From: Prostheceraeus crozeri
Taxonomy: Eukaryota; Platyhelminthes; Polycladida; Euryleptidae
DNA length: 64,000 nucleotides
Reading direction: 5' to 3'
Assembly: GCA_907163375.1 (NCBI GenBank)
Contig: CAJQUW010008996.1
Location: forward strand, 619,746 to 683,745
In this document: positions 54,015-64,000 of the stretch, piece by piece
Position numbering within the stretch: position 1 is the first letter of the stretch
How the letters are laid out: each line of letters begins with the position of its first letter
The notes under the pieces: generated by a model
Database searches by the model: none
Told to the model about the DNA's origin: nothing
Seen by the model: the letters and a program-made list of their open reading frames with translations, nothing else
Translations under genes and position numbers: made by a program

Positions 54015-54490
54015 TATCATACTAGGACTTAGATATATTCCAGAACCATCCTTAGTTTCTTTAATTTCAATTAAATCATCAACATTGCGGAGAATATTTT
54101 TAAGAATTCGTTTTCCTTCATCAACCAAATTTAATTTGCTAATGAAATTATCTACTATTCCGTCACCCCTAGCAACTTTCTCTAACTCTCTATTACGTCG
54201 TTTTTGTTCTTCTAATGCTGCCTTCTCTGATTTATTTTTATTTACTTCTTGGACAATACCAGCTGTCCCGCCTGCAACACTTCCTGCTGCTGCTATACCT
54301 CCTATTATTAGAGGAATTAATGGGAAATTCCCGCCATTCTTTTCTTCTTGTAATTAAATATTCTATATCATTGGTTTACTTATGTAATACTTTTCTTGTT
54401 AATCGTAATAGTTTTAGGTGTATTTTTGTCAACAATATTACGTAATTTCAATTCAACAGTTTCATTATTATTACTTTTCGCTTGCGTCAT
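54015..54490 (-). pseudogene. Small hydrophobic-segment protein of P2, broken
   Basis: A homologue of 8154-8639 with the same glycine-rich hydrophobic segment and the same C-terminal region. Broken. Confidence 0.75.
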
Positions 54491-54641
54491 TTTTAATCAA
54501 AAAAAATTTAAGTTACGAAAATTCTTAAGTTATCAAAAATTTTAAGTTATCAAAAATTTTTAATCTATTCTACTTATGAAAAAATTTTAAGTTACCAAAA
54601 ATTTTTAATCTATTCTAGTCATCAAAAATTTCAATTGACTT

Positions 54642-54705
54642 ATCGGAGCGAAGCTCCTCGAGGCTTCAGCCGATCGGACCAAGGGTCCTCAGGTTATTAA
54701 CCAAT
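54642..54705. repeat. Pair of doublet hairpins beside the P2 capsid gene
   Basis: Stems GGAGC-GAA-GCTCC, GGCT-TCA-GCC, GGACC-AAG-GGTCC and GGTT-ATT-AACC follow each other. The set is the reverse order of 10840-10908 in P1. Confidence 0.8.
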
Positions 54706-54706
54706 C

Positions 54707-56031
54707 CTAGCCATCTTTCCATTAAGAATTTCAATAGAATATTTTACATCTTCTAGCAATAAACCATAAGCCATCAATGAAGTTGTGGAATCTTTTTTTT
54801 TCAATATTAATTGTTACATCACAACCAGTCTTGATAATATCTTCAGATTGTGCACTTAAATCGAAACAGAAAACAGGATATAAATGTCTCCAATCTCCAG
54901 AAGTTAATTGTGGTTCAACTCCAAATTCTATACAAAGATTTCGTTAAGAATCAAATCCTTCCATAAATTGATTATTGGTATCTTCGAATCTTAATGGATC
55001 AATTGGATATCGGGTTTGATTTAATGAAACTTGTAAACTTCGAATTGTATTAATGTGAAAAAGACTATTGTTCTTATCAAAACTTGGAGAATTATTTCTT
55101 TGAAATGTTAGTAATAAATATCTTGGAGTATTCGCAGTTCTAGTAAAATGCCAGTTAAATCTTTGTTCGGAAAAAGTTACTGAACTAGCAGTACGCTTTA
55201 GAAAATTTACTGGAATTGGTTTGTTAGTATTTAATCTTTTTGCAATAGCTGTTTCAACCTCTAAACTAGGAGTAATATGCTTAATCCACCATTCAAGTCT
55301 ATCAATTTTTAAATATGCTTTTTTTCCAGTCTTACCAAAAAAGATTAATTCATTATTTGCTGTACGATGAATTATTAATTTAAATTTTAATTGATATGAT
55401 ATTTTGTCATAATCTAAATAACCGAATAATGGAGACAATGACCAATTAACTGTCTGTTTACTTTTCTTGTTAAATTCACGTCTTTCTTTATATGCATCAT
55501 TATTTGTTTTATTTAAATGTTTTGCAATATTTTCTACATCTTTCGCAATTCCTGCGGCATCTGTTCCAGCGTGAGTTAAATCATCAACAATTATACCATC
55601 ATTAGTATCAGGAAACCAACCTTCGATTTCATACTTTTTATTATTTTCACCAATTGTTACAAATCTAAGCATTGTATCAATTACACCTGGAGAATCACTT
55701 ATTGTTTCTATATTTTGAGTTGCAACATCTAAACGCATTTGTGTAAATAATCTTGGAAAGAAATTATTCTCTAGTACAATAATATCGGTATCTGGTAATG
55801 GTGTTGTAAAATTGGCATCACTATATAAAGAATATTCACAGTGTAAAAATGAATCAGGTAAATATAAATAACTCTGCTGATTATCAACTTCAAAAATTAA
55901 ATCTCCTCCAGTATTTACTCTACTGGAAGATCCGGGATTCATAGCTATTCTTATATAGTCATTCTTCTTTGATTGTAACTGACGAGCGGAGGATCGTCTA
56001 ATCTAAATTTATTTTCGATAAGCGAAGACAT
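54707..56031 (-). pseudogene. Major capsid protein of P2, broken
   Basis: Very similar to the P1 capsid gene along the full length (WSLSPLFGYLDYDK and SSSRVNTGGDLIFEV blocks present). A few breaks. The protein-level identity is visibly higher than expected for elements with unrelated polymerases. Confidence 0.9.
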
Positions 56032-56059
56032 TTTTATAAAAAATAATTTGACTTTTTGT

Positions 56060-56210
56060 TTTTCTCACACACAGAAAAAATTTTACTAAAAAAATTTTGC
56101 TAAAAAATTTTACTAAAAAAATTTTACCAAAAAAATGTTGCTAAAAAAATTTTACTAAAAAAATTTTACTAAAAAAAATTTTACTAAAAAAATTTTATTA
56201 AAATATAATT
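56060..56210. repeat. AAAATTTTACTAA tandem repeat
   Basis: About ten units of 14-16 bp (AAAAAAATTTTACT) lie between the capsid and the next minus-strand gene of P2. P1 has a smaller version (10195-10258, ATATAATTTTAGAATTTTACT). Confidence 0.85.
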
Positions 56211-56714
56211 TTAGAATTTTGCTAGACCAACTCCGCTGCTCACGCCATTACCTCTTATTTCTTCAATTGAACGTTTTATGGCTACGCCTGATTTCTTCTC
56301 CTGTTTACTATCAGACGGAGCTCCGCTCCTCAATGTTTCACGCCCCACAGCTATGTTAGCAATTTTGTTTTTTGTTTCCTCTGAAAGTTTTTTTAATTTT
56401 TTTAGCTCTTCAGAATCATTCCTAAGTTTACGAATAGCTTCTAGTTGTTTTAATTCGTTTTGAGACTTAACAGCATTTGATATTGCACTAGCTGTACTAC
56501 CTATAGCAGCTGCTCCTTTTGCAGCAGATGTAATCAAATCTTTATTATTTTTAATTAAGTTAACGATACTTCCAATACCAGAAAATATACCGGCCCCTTC
56601 TTTTTGAATTGTTTCTACACTGTCATAATGGTAAACAGATTTCATGGATGGTTCATGAGCAATTTTTTGATTTGAAGCAAAATGTTTAAGATTGTGTTTA
56701 TAAATTATAGGCAT
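56211..56714 (-). CDS. Small alanine-rich hydrophobic protein of P2
   Basis: A 167-residue homologue of 10257-10805 with the same N-terminus (MPIIYKHNLKHFAS) and hydrophobic helix. It looks open throughout. It lacks the hairpin-encoded peptide present in P1 after SVET, and its tail differs. The surrounding element is broken, so it should be seen as a surviving piece of a fossil. Confidence 0.6.
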   Translation of the reverse strand: MPIIYKHNLKHFASNQKIAHEPSMKSVYHYDSVETIQKEGAGIFSGIGSIVNLIKNNKDLITSAAKGAAAIGSTASAISNAVKSQNELKQLEAIRKLRNDSEELKKLKKLSEETKNKIANIAVGRETLRSGAPSDSKQEKKSGVAIKRSIEEIRGNGVSSGVGLAKF

Positions 56715-56773
56715 TTTTTAGGATTAAATTTGACTTTTGGGAAAAATATTTACGTTAAGATTTACGTTTATGA

Positions 56774-57662
56774 TCAAGATTTACGTCTGTGAATGTCCAA
56801 CAACTTCGTGATAACTTTATTAATTTTCCGTTGCACTTTATCTATTGCGTCAAGTAGCGTGTGATGTACTTTAATTTCTTTTCTATTAGCTTGCATTTTC
56901 TCCTGATTCATCTTCAACGCCGTTTTAAGAGCATTTAACTTAATTTTAAGAACATCTAATTGTCTTTTAACAGCATCTAACTGTTCTTTATTTTCTTTAG
57001 AGTTTTCTTGTAAATTTTTATTTAATTCATTTTCTAAATTGATTTTAAGAGTTTTCATTTTATCAACTTTTTGATTAAGTGAGTTTACTTCATTTATTAT
57101 TCTATTCATCTTTTTCATTTGTTGAGTAATTTTAGAACTTAATTCATCAACACTTTTTTGGAATGTAGTTTGTAACTGCTTTAAATTTTTTTTTATTTCT
57201 TTCAGGTAGTTCTTCTATTTCATCTTCTAATTGTTCTTTCAATAGTTGTATCTGCTGTTTATTTTTAATGACTGCAGATTTTAACTTTATAGAAAGTAAT
57301 ATTAAAATTTTTGATTGTTCTGAAATCTTTTTAAAAAGTTTTGCTATATCTGCTTCTAGCTCTCTATCCTTTTTATCAAGTTTTAATAATTTTTCGTTTA
57401 ATGATTTGTCATTAAGTTTAAACTACTTTAATTCATTCATCAGTGGAACCAAAACATCGTTTATATATTTTTCTTTTAAGTCATTGATTTGTGTATCAAC
57501 ATATTGTTTATTTGTTAACTCTGTATTTTGTTGCGGAAGAATAGAAAGATGTAATGGACCACATAAAACGTCTCCAGTTTTCATGATATAATTTTCTATT
57601 TCTATTTCTAATTCACGATTATTCGGGATATATGCACCTCCACCAACATTTGGTAACATCAT
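56774..57662 (-). pseudogene. Coiled-coil fibre-like protein of P2, broken
   Basis: Homologous to 10909-11796, with the same N-terminal MKTGDVLCGPLHLS and KQYVDTQI fibre-like block and the same long coiled coil. Broken. Confidence 0.82.
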
Positions 57663-57737
57663 TTTTAAAACAATAAAAAAATAAAATTTTTTATTTAATG
57701 AGAAAAAAAATAAATTTTTTTCTAATAAAAATAAAAA

Positions 57738-59145
57738 ATGGAAAAACCAAATTTAAAAAAATTATATTCGCCCGCATCATCCTGTTCTTTTTATTCGACG
57801 AGATCAACGGGATTTGAAAATAAATGTTTTGATAATAATAATAATAATCCATGTATAGATGTTAATATTTTATTTGAATTACAAGCCGAAATATTTAGAG
57901 AACAAACAAAAGGTTTACCTTATATAGAAACTAACTATTGTATATTTCCAGGTGATCCGTTTATAAAATTTATGGATATTGTAAGTAAATATAATGATGT
58001 GGCTTATGTAGAATTAAATAAAGAAAATATGGTTATAATTGGTCATAATAATGTTTATGGTTTGATTAGAGCAGTTTTGCCGATTAGTAATACGGATTGG
58101 ATAGAAAATAAAATTATTAATTATATTAATGTTACCGAATTAGTTAAAAAATTAAAATCCTTTTCCAAAGAAAAAATAAGATTATTTGTTGACGAACAAA
58201 ATCAATATAATATTCATATCGAAAGTAAAAAACAAAATGAAGAATTATTATGCCAAGTTTATTATAGAGATACAATTTATAAACAAGAAACATTAGAAAT
58301 GCCGCAAAGATATGATGATGATACTTATATAGGATTATATTCAAACTTAAATATTAATTTGTCGAAATCTTATATAAGTGGTTTCTTTATAATTTTTTTT
58401 TAAAAAAAATTTTTATAAAATTTAACTTTATAAACGGCTCAACAAGAAAAAATTTATATGTGGACAACACCTTATACTATTAACAATGACCATAATCATA
58501 ATCATAATAATTTTAAAGAATCTTATAATAATAAACGAACCGAAGGTTCTAGGGTTTTGCCCGATCTTAAAGAATCTTATAATAATAATAATGATGATAA
58601 TATAAATGATGATTCTGAAACATCTGAAAAAGGTGTAAATGGTAAAAAAGATTATAAAAATATTAGTAATTATAAAAATTTAAGTGAAGAAAAATTTATA
58701 TCTCATACTGATGTACATGATATTAATACTACATATAATCAAAATTTATCTAAATTTCATTTTCTTACAATTGAAAATAATAATGATGGAATAGTTGAAG
58801 ATACTATTATACAACTATGTGTCGGGTCTACAAAATTTAAATTAGGATTTACATCCAATCAATTTAAAATTTTATCATCTTTAATAAAAACTAAAAGTGA
58901 TTCAGATTATGGTGGTGTTATTAAATTTTCTAATAAAGATCAAAAACCAGTATTTTTTCCATTATATTATTATCAAATCATAAATAAAATTTAGAATCAG
59001 AAATTCCCATCAGGGAATGGTATCCTATCAGGGAATGGCATCCTATACCAAAAAGTGTAATTTATGATGTTGAAGAATCAATTTATGATGATGATCAAGA
59101 ATCAATTGATGATGATCAAGAATCGATAGTTAGTGAAAATTAATT
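57738..59145 (+). pseudogene. Acidic, possibly clamp-like protein of P2, broken
   Basis: Homologous to 11872-13212 on both sides of the Asn/His-rich linker. The linker holds a hairpin peptide RTEGSRVLPD (about 58538-58567) at the same place as in P1. The Asp-rich tail is also kept. Broken in a few places. Confidence 0.82.
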
Positions 59146-59231
59146 TAAATTATCTTTTGATAAAACGTTATATGATAAAACTTAATATGATAAAACTTAA
59201 TATGATAAAGAAAATAAGATAACTTAAGAAC

Positions 59232-59549
59232 GTGAAATATATAATAATATATAATAACTCTCAAGACCTTGATATTAGAATGTTTATATCTAAAATTAAA
59301 ACACAAATTTTTTCTTTAAAATATGAAGAAATGGAAATTACCAAGTTTTATTGTGTCTTATGTAAAAGACAGTTGCAAACAAAAAGAAGTTATCAATCTC
59401 ATTTAAATAGTGAATTGCATTTACAAAATGTAGATCGAGTTGATGAAGGAAATATATTAAAATTAAATAATTATAAAAACTATCTAGAAACATTGCCTAC
59501 TGATATAAAAGTTAAAAAAATGTTTGATGATTATTCACATTCGGAATAG
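59232..59549 (+). CDS. Small C2H2-type zinc-finger protein of P2
   Basis: Contains FYCVLCKRQLQTKRSYQSHL then NSELH: Cys-x2-Cys, a 12-residue spacer and His-x5-His, the layout of U1/matrin-like fingers. The likely start is the internal ATG at 59331, giving about 72 residues. It lies just before the polymerase region and may belong to it or be separate. No counterpart was seen in P1. Confidence 0.6.
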   Translation: MKYIIIYNNSQDLDIRMFISKIKTQIFSLKYEEMEITKFYCVLCKRQLQTKRSYQSHLNSELHLQNVDRVDEGNILKLNNYKNYLETLPTDIKVKKMFDDYSHSE

Positions 59550-59582
59550 AAAAAAGTTTTTAATAGTGAAGATGAACATGCA

Positions 59583-59612
59583 AGAACCGAAGGTTCTAGG
59601 GCTTGGCCCGTA
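59583..59612 (+). repeat. Doublet hairpin with RTEGSRA reading
   Basis: Stems GAACC-GAA-GGTTC and GGGC-TTG-GCCC. In the local frame it would read RTEGSRAWP, the same peptide as at 12611, 58538 and 61232. Confidence 0.75.
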
Positions 59613-59812
59613 CCAGATGGAAGATATTTATTTAGCGATACTGATGAATTTAACGAAATAGATGAATTTGATGAAACTAAAAAACCGATGAAGCTGTAAC
59701 AGATATAAAATATTTATTTAATGAATCTGTTGAACATAATGAAACCGATGAAACTTTTTATAATGTATTAACAAACTTTTATAATATATTTAAGAAATCT
59801 TTCAAATGTTAT

Positions 59813-62800
59813 ATGAATGTAGAAGTACTTTATACAAAAAATGGACCTGATGGAATTCCTGAAGAAATAATACAAGGACATTTTACAAATTCACAAGAAA
59901 TTCATAATGTAGATGATATACAACCCATATTTGAACAAATGATACTTAAATTAGAAAATTGTATCATTGAAGCCCAGTTACGTGAATCTGGTTGGAGATT
60001 TGTTAAAATACTATCTAAGAAAATACTAATTGATAAATATAAAAATAATACTGGTGGTAGTTATGTTCCTTTACCTTTCAGTTCACCACAAATAATCAAC
60101 ATAAAAAATGAAGATAATTATTGTTTTTTGTGGAGTATTGTAGCACATTTACATCTTGCAAAATATCATAAAGAAAGACTAAGTCATTATAATAAAGAAG
60201 AATACATAAATGAATTTGATCTCTCTGATGGCTTAGATGAATTTCCATATGATTATAATAGGTTAAAAAAGTTTCATAAAAAGAATAAAAATTTAATAGA
60301 AGTAAATGTTTTTGAATTAAATGTGAATTATGTTTCTATTGGTAATATTACTCCATTTTACTCAGATTCAAAAAAATTTTATTTGAATAATAAAAATTTA
60401 TGTCAATCAGAAATAGTATATAATGATAGAGGAAATTACATGCATCATAATATTTTTTACCAAGGAAATATAATATGTACTGAAAAATTTGAAATTATAA
60501 AAACACTATCACCAATTATGATTAATCATAATAATTATAAAGGACGTAATTATAATTATGATTATGATTCCGATTATTTATCTTTATTTTAGAATATCAA
60601 CAAAAATTACAAAATTGTAAAACAGATTATCAACAACAAACAAAAATATTAGTACAAGAATATGGCCATAAATATCAAAATCAGATAGAAACGATACAAA
60701 AATTAAATGAAGACAATAAAGAATTAAATAATGAAGAAAATGAAACCAATCAAAAAATAAATGAATGTTTAAAAAAATGTCAACAACAATATAAAGAACA
60801 ATATGATAAAGAATATATTTATCAGCTACAAATATTAAATCAAAATTTTCATCGAAATACATTTGATCCTACAAAAGAAATTGATGAAACACATGAAATA
60901 TATAAAGATAAATTTAAAAAATTAAAACAAACAAAGCAACCAGCACAAGCGAATATATTATATTATCACGGTCATTTTATATTGTGTAAAGATGTTTCTA
61001 TATTTACAAAAGCTTCAGATAATACAAATTTTCCTTGTCTTCAATGTATAACAAGTTTTAGAACTTTAGAAGAAATGAATAGACATTTGGAGAATTGTCA
61101 ACAAAATGAAGCAGTTGAAAATACTTTTCCTAAAGACGATTATTTAGAATATGATAAATGGTATTTTAAAAACAAAGTACCCTTATACTATTTACTGTGA
61201 TTTTGAAGCATATAATGTTAATATGACACAAAATCGAACCGAAGGTTCAAGGGCTTCGCCCGATTCTGATAATTGTAAATATGAAAAAAGTGCATCTGAA
61301 CAAAGTAAAGAAAAATATTTATTTGAACAAAAACCATTATGTTGGGGAATGTACATTCATTCAAATTATCCTGAATTATTTAAATCAGAATATTATCAAT
61401 ACTATGGTGAAGATAGTTCAGAAATGTTTACAAAGAAAGTAGAAGAATTACAAAATTATTTTTCACAATTGCTTGAAACAAATATACCAATGATGCCATT
61501 AACAGAAAAAGAAAAATTAAATTTTATTAATGAAACAAAATGTTTTTACTGTGGAAAAGAATTGGGTAATGATAAGCGAAGCGACGGCTCTGCCGACAAA
61601 GTAAAAGATCATGATCATCTAAATGGATTATATAGAGGTGCAGCACATAATTCTTGTAATCTTAATGCCAATAAATTTAAATATAACTTTGTTCCTTTAT
61701 ATTTCTACAATGGTTCTAAATATGATTTCCATTTAATAATGAAAGATTTATTTTCATCTGAAAAGTTACAACAACAACAAATAAATGTACTATGTAAAAC
61801 AGAAGAAGAATATTTTTCAATGCAATTAGGTTGTATTAGAATTTTAGATGCATTTAGATTTTTTACTCCTTATTCATTAGATGTTATGGGAAAAACTTTG
61901 AAACCTGAACAATGTAAAATATTAAATAAATATAATTTAAAACCTTTAAAAGGAATATTTCCGTATGAATATATAACTGGAGATTTTAATTCTGTGAATA
62001 AAATTATGAAAGAACAAAAACTTCCTCCAATAAATAAATTTAAATCAACATTAAAACAATCACAATTATCTGAAGAAGATTATGCAGAAGCTGAAAAGAA
62101 TTTGAGAGAGTTAAATTGTAGAACAATGTATGATTATACAATGAAATATCTACAGATAGATCTATTACTCTAGCTGATCTTTTCGAAAACTTTCGTGATA
62201 TGTGTTAAGAATAATAAGGAATAGATCCATGTTATTGTTATTCTACACCAGGTTTAACATGGTTAGCAGGATTAAAACATACTGGTGTTCAAGCCGATGG
62301 CTCTAGGACAAAGTCCGTTAAACTTAAACATTATAAAGAAAATACATATGATAAATTATTATTTTTTGAATCTGGAATTAGAGGTGGAGTTTCATCAGTT
62401 TTAGGTAATAGATATGTTAAGTGTTATAATAAAAAAGTAAATCCTGATGATTATGGTTATTTAAAAATTTTAAATCTAGAAGAAAGCGATCAGTTTATAA
62501 AATTGTTTAATCAAAATATAGAAGGACTTATATCAAATGAAGATAGTCAAGCAGCAGTTGATAAAATCATGAGAGAAAACTATTTGTTATATTATGATTT
62601 TAATAGCTTGTATTCTTCTTGCATGATACAAGAATTATCAACAGGTGAAATGTCATGGTGTAATATTCGTACGACATCAGAGATGTCTACTAGGGCTTCG
62701 CCCGTTCTTGATTATCAAAAAACACATGATGGAAATTATAATCATGGTTATATATATGAAGTTGATTTAGTATATCCTGATGAAATAAAAGATAAAACAA

Positions 62801-63793
62801 AATATTTTCCTTTCTGTCCCGAAAACAAAATATAGAAGATTTCTCAGATTATCAAAAATCTATAATGCCTAAAAAATACAGACCAACAAAAAAACTTATG
62901 TTAACACAAAGTAATAAAAGAAAGTATGTCGTCAAGGAAGAATGCTAGATTGGTATTTAGAACATGGAATGATTCTTACCAAAATACATCGAAAACTATT
63001 TTATCAAAAATCTAAATGGTTAAAAGATTATATAGAGTTCAATATTGAAAAAAGTAAAATAGCTAAAAGAAATAAAGATGATTTTGGAAACGTGTTCTTT
63101 AAATTAATGAATAATGCATTTTATGGTAAGACTTTAGAAAATGTGCGTAATAGACAAAATCTTGAAATAGTATATGATAAAGATAGGTTTCAAAATTTAA
63201 CAAGGAAACCTACATATAAAAGAACTACTAGATTTAGCGATGAACTATGTGCTGTACATTTACGTCGAATTAGCGTAAAACATGACAAGTTTAATTTTAT
63301 TGGATTCACTATATTAGAATTAGCTAAACTATTTATGTATAAATTTATATATGATTATTTAGCACCTGCTTATGGCAAAAACTATAAATTACACTTTACA
63401 GATACCGATTCTGTTTTCTTAGAATTAACAATACCGTATAATTCTTCACTTGATGAAGAAATTAATAAAATAAAAGATGAATTAGAAGGAAATGAAGATT
63501 TCATAACAGAAGCTAGATTTTTAAAATCTAAATATTATTGTCATAACACAACTAATGATATTAAAACACATAAAACATTAAAAGGAATTTCAAAGGCATC
63601 AGTGGCTAATCTAATAACATTTCAAGATTGTGAAAATGTATTATTTAATAATGAAATAAAAACAGCATGTAATTATAGACTTAATTCAAAGAAACATAAA
63701 ATGTATTTAAAAGAAGAACATAAATTAGCATTAGATCCATTTGATGATAAAAGAAAAATTTTACCTGATGGAATAACTACTTCACCTTTTTAA
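59813..63793 (+). pseudogene. Protein-primed DNA polymerase region of P2, broken
   Basis: Recognisable parts in order: a conserved N-terminal domain (ESGWRFVKILSKKILIDKY, about 59985-60045); a Cys-rich finger (CLQCITSFRTLEEMNRHLENC, given as CLQCITSFRTL); the Exo I-like YCDFEAYN (about 61190); an HNH-like zinc motif (CFYCGKEL, then VKDHDHLNGLYRGAAHNSCN, about 61540-61665); an Exo II-like FYNGSKYDFHLI (about 61710); motif A YDFNSLYSS (about 62596); motif B LMNNAFYGKT (about 63105); and motif C TDTDSVF (about 63400). This is the DHDHLxGxYRGAAH type of Polinton polymerase, different in order and motif wording from that of P1. Several breaks; it is a fossil. Confidence 0.88.
61230..61262 (+). repeat. 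Doublet hairpin inside the P2 polymerase region
   Basis: Stems GAACC-GAA-GGTTC and GGGC-TTC-GCCC, read as RTEGSRASPD. It lies just after the Exo I-like block, in a non-conserved stretch. Confidence 0.8.
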
Positions 63794-63799
63794 AGTTTA

Positions 63800-64000
63800 T
63801 TTATTATTATTTAAATCCGTCTAGAAAAAATTTTTATTATTAAATCAGTCTAGAAAAAATTTTTTTATTGTTTAAATCAGTCTAGAATAAAAATTTTATT
63901 ATTTATTACTCAGTATAAAAATTTTTTAATACTCAGTAAACAAATCTTCTATCGACTTTCAGTCGGGGCGAAGCCCCTCGAAGCGAAGCCTAGTCAATTG
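63800..64000. repeat. AT-rich repeats and terminal doublet hairpin at the window edge
   Basis: Four units of TTTAAATCAGTCTAGAAAAA or similar occur at 63800-63900, followed by ACTCAGTA repeats. The segment ends with a stem GGGGC-GAA-GCCCC (63965-63977) and GAAGCGAAGCC. This is the usual gene-end spacer of these elements. The next P2 gene is beyond the window. Confidence 0.75.

Larger units (their letters stand above)
52031..64000. mobile_element. Polinton/Maverick element P2, broken and incomplete in the window
   Basis: This second Polinton keeps the same gene order as P1 from protease to acidic protein, then differs: its polymerase is on the plus strand and belongs to another lineage. The right end, ATPase and minor capsid genes are not in the window. 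The left terminus is uncertain (possibly near 51426). Many of its genes are interrupted, in total about a dozen or more breaks, so it is a fossil older than P1. The flanking gene-start remnant at 52036-52108 is the same as in the P1 TIR. Confidence 0.93.

Noticed and set aside
3579-64000. P1 and P2 as two halves of one very large element
   Set aside because: Both contain their own protease-to-acidic-protein block and they differ in polymerase; P1 has two ends and a target duplication of its own.
1-64000. LTR retrotransposons or retroviral copies
   Set aside because: No long direct terminal repeats with TG...CA ends and no gag-pol order; the integrase-like genes belong to the Polintons.

Overview
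This window is AT-rich DNA from an animal, most likely an invertebrate. The evidence is one spliced host gene with clean GT-AG junctions, plus a Penelope-like retroelement, a LINE 3' fragment, several hAT and TA-flanked MITE families and two Polintons (Mavericks). The sequence alone does not fix the species. I saw no rRNA, tRNA or CRISPR array.

1-3.57 kb: sparse, repeat-derived DNA. It ends in a decayed hAT transposase fragment that was the landing site of the first Polinton.

3.58-21.27 kb: Polinton 1 (P1). It looks whole: 17.7 kb, long terminal inverted repeats (538 and 553 bp) and a perfect 6-bp target duplication (GATGAC). The gene set, in order, is: an orphan gene between two tandem arrays; an adenain-like protease; a phospholipase A2-like/integrase fusion; a small hydrophobic protein; the double jelly-roll major capsid protein; a second small hydrophobic protein; a coiled-coil fibre-like protein; an acidic protein on the opposite strand that may have a clamp-like fold; a protein-primed family B DNA polymerase; a small unknown protein; an A32-like packaging ATPase; a penton-like minor capsid protein; a coiled-coil protein; and a subterminal two-membrane-segment protein whose 5' half lies inside the terminal repeats. 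Replication (polymerase, integrase) and particle functions (capsids, protease, ATPase) are both represented, as in virus-like Polintons.

21.6-29.7 kb: MITEs and a four-element nest. A TA-rich MITE holds a Penelope-like element, which itself holds a hAT element, and the outer MITE also holds a second, related MITE.

29.8-38.2 kb: the only clear host gene, a GT32-type glycosyltransferase with a signal anchor and a DxD motif. It has three recognised coding exons split by two introns of about 3.4 and 3.8 kb that are packed with MITEs.

38.2-51.4 kb: intergenic repeats: TA-flanked MITEs, a second hAT MITE, an inverted-repeat element holding a LINE piece, and a second copy of the hAT remnant that serves as a paralogous empty site for P1.

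51.4-64.0 kb: Polinton 2 (P2), decayed and cut by the window edge. It shares the protease-to-acidic-protein block with P1 in the same order, but carries a clearly different polymerase on the opposite strand, which suggests module exchange between Polinton lineages. Both elements are peppered with tiny doublet hairpins, several of which lie inside coding sequence and are translated as a recurring peptide.
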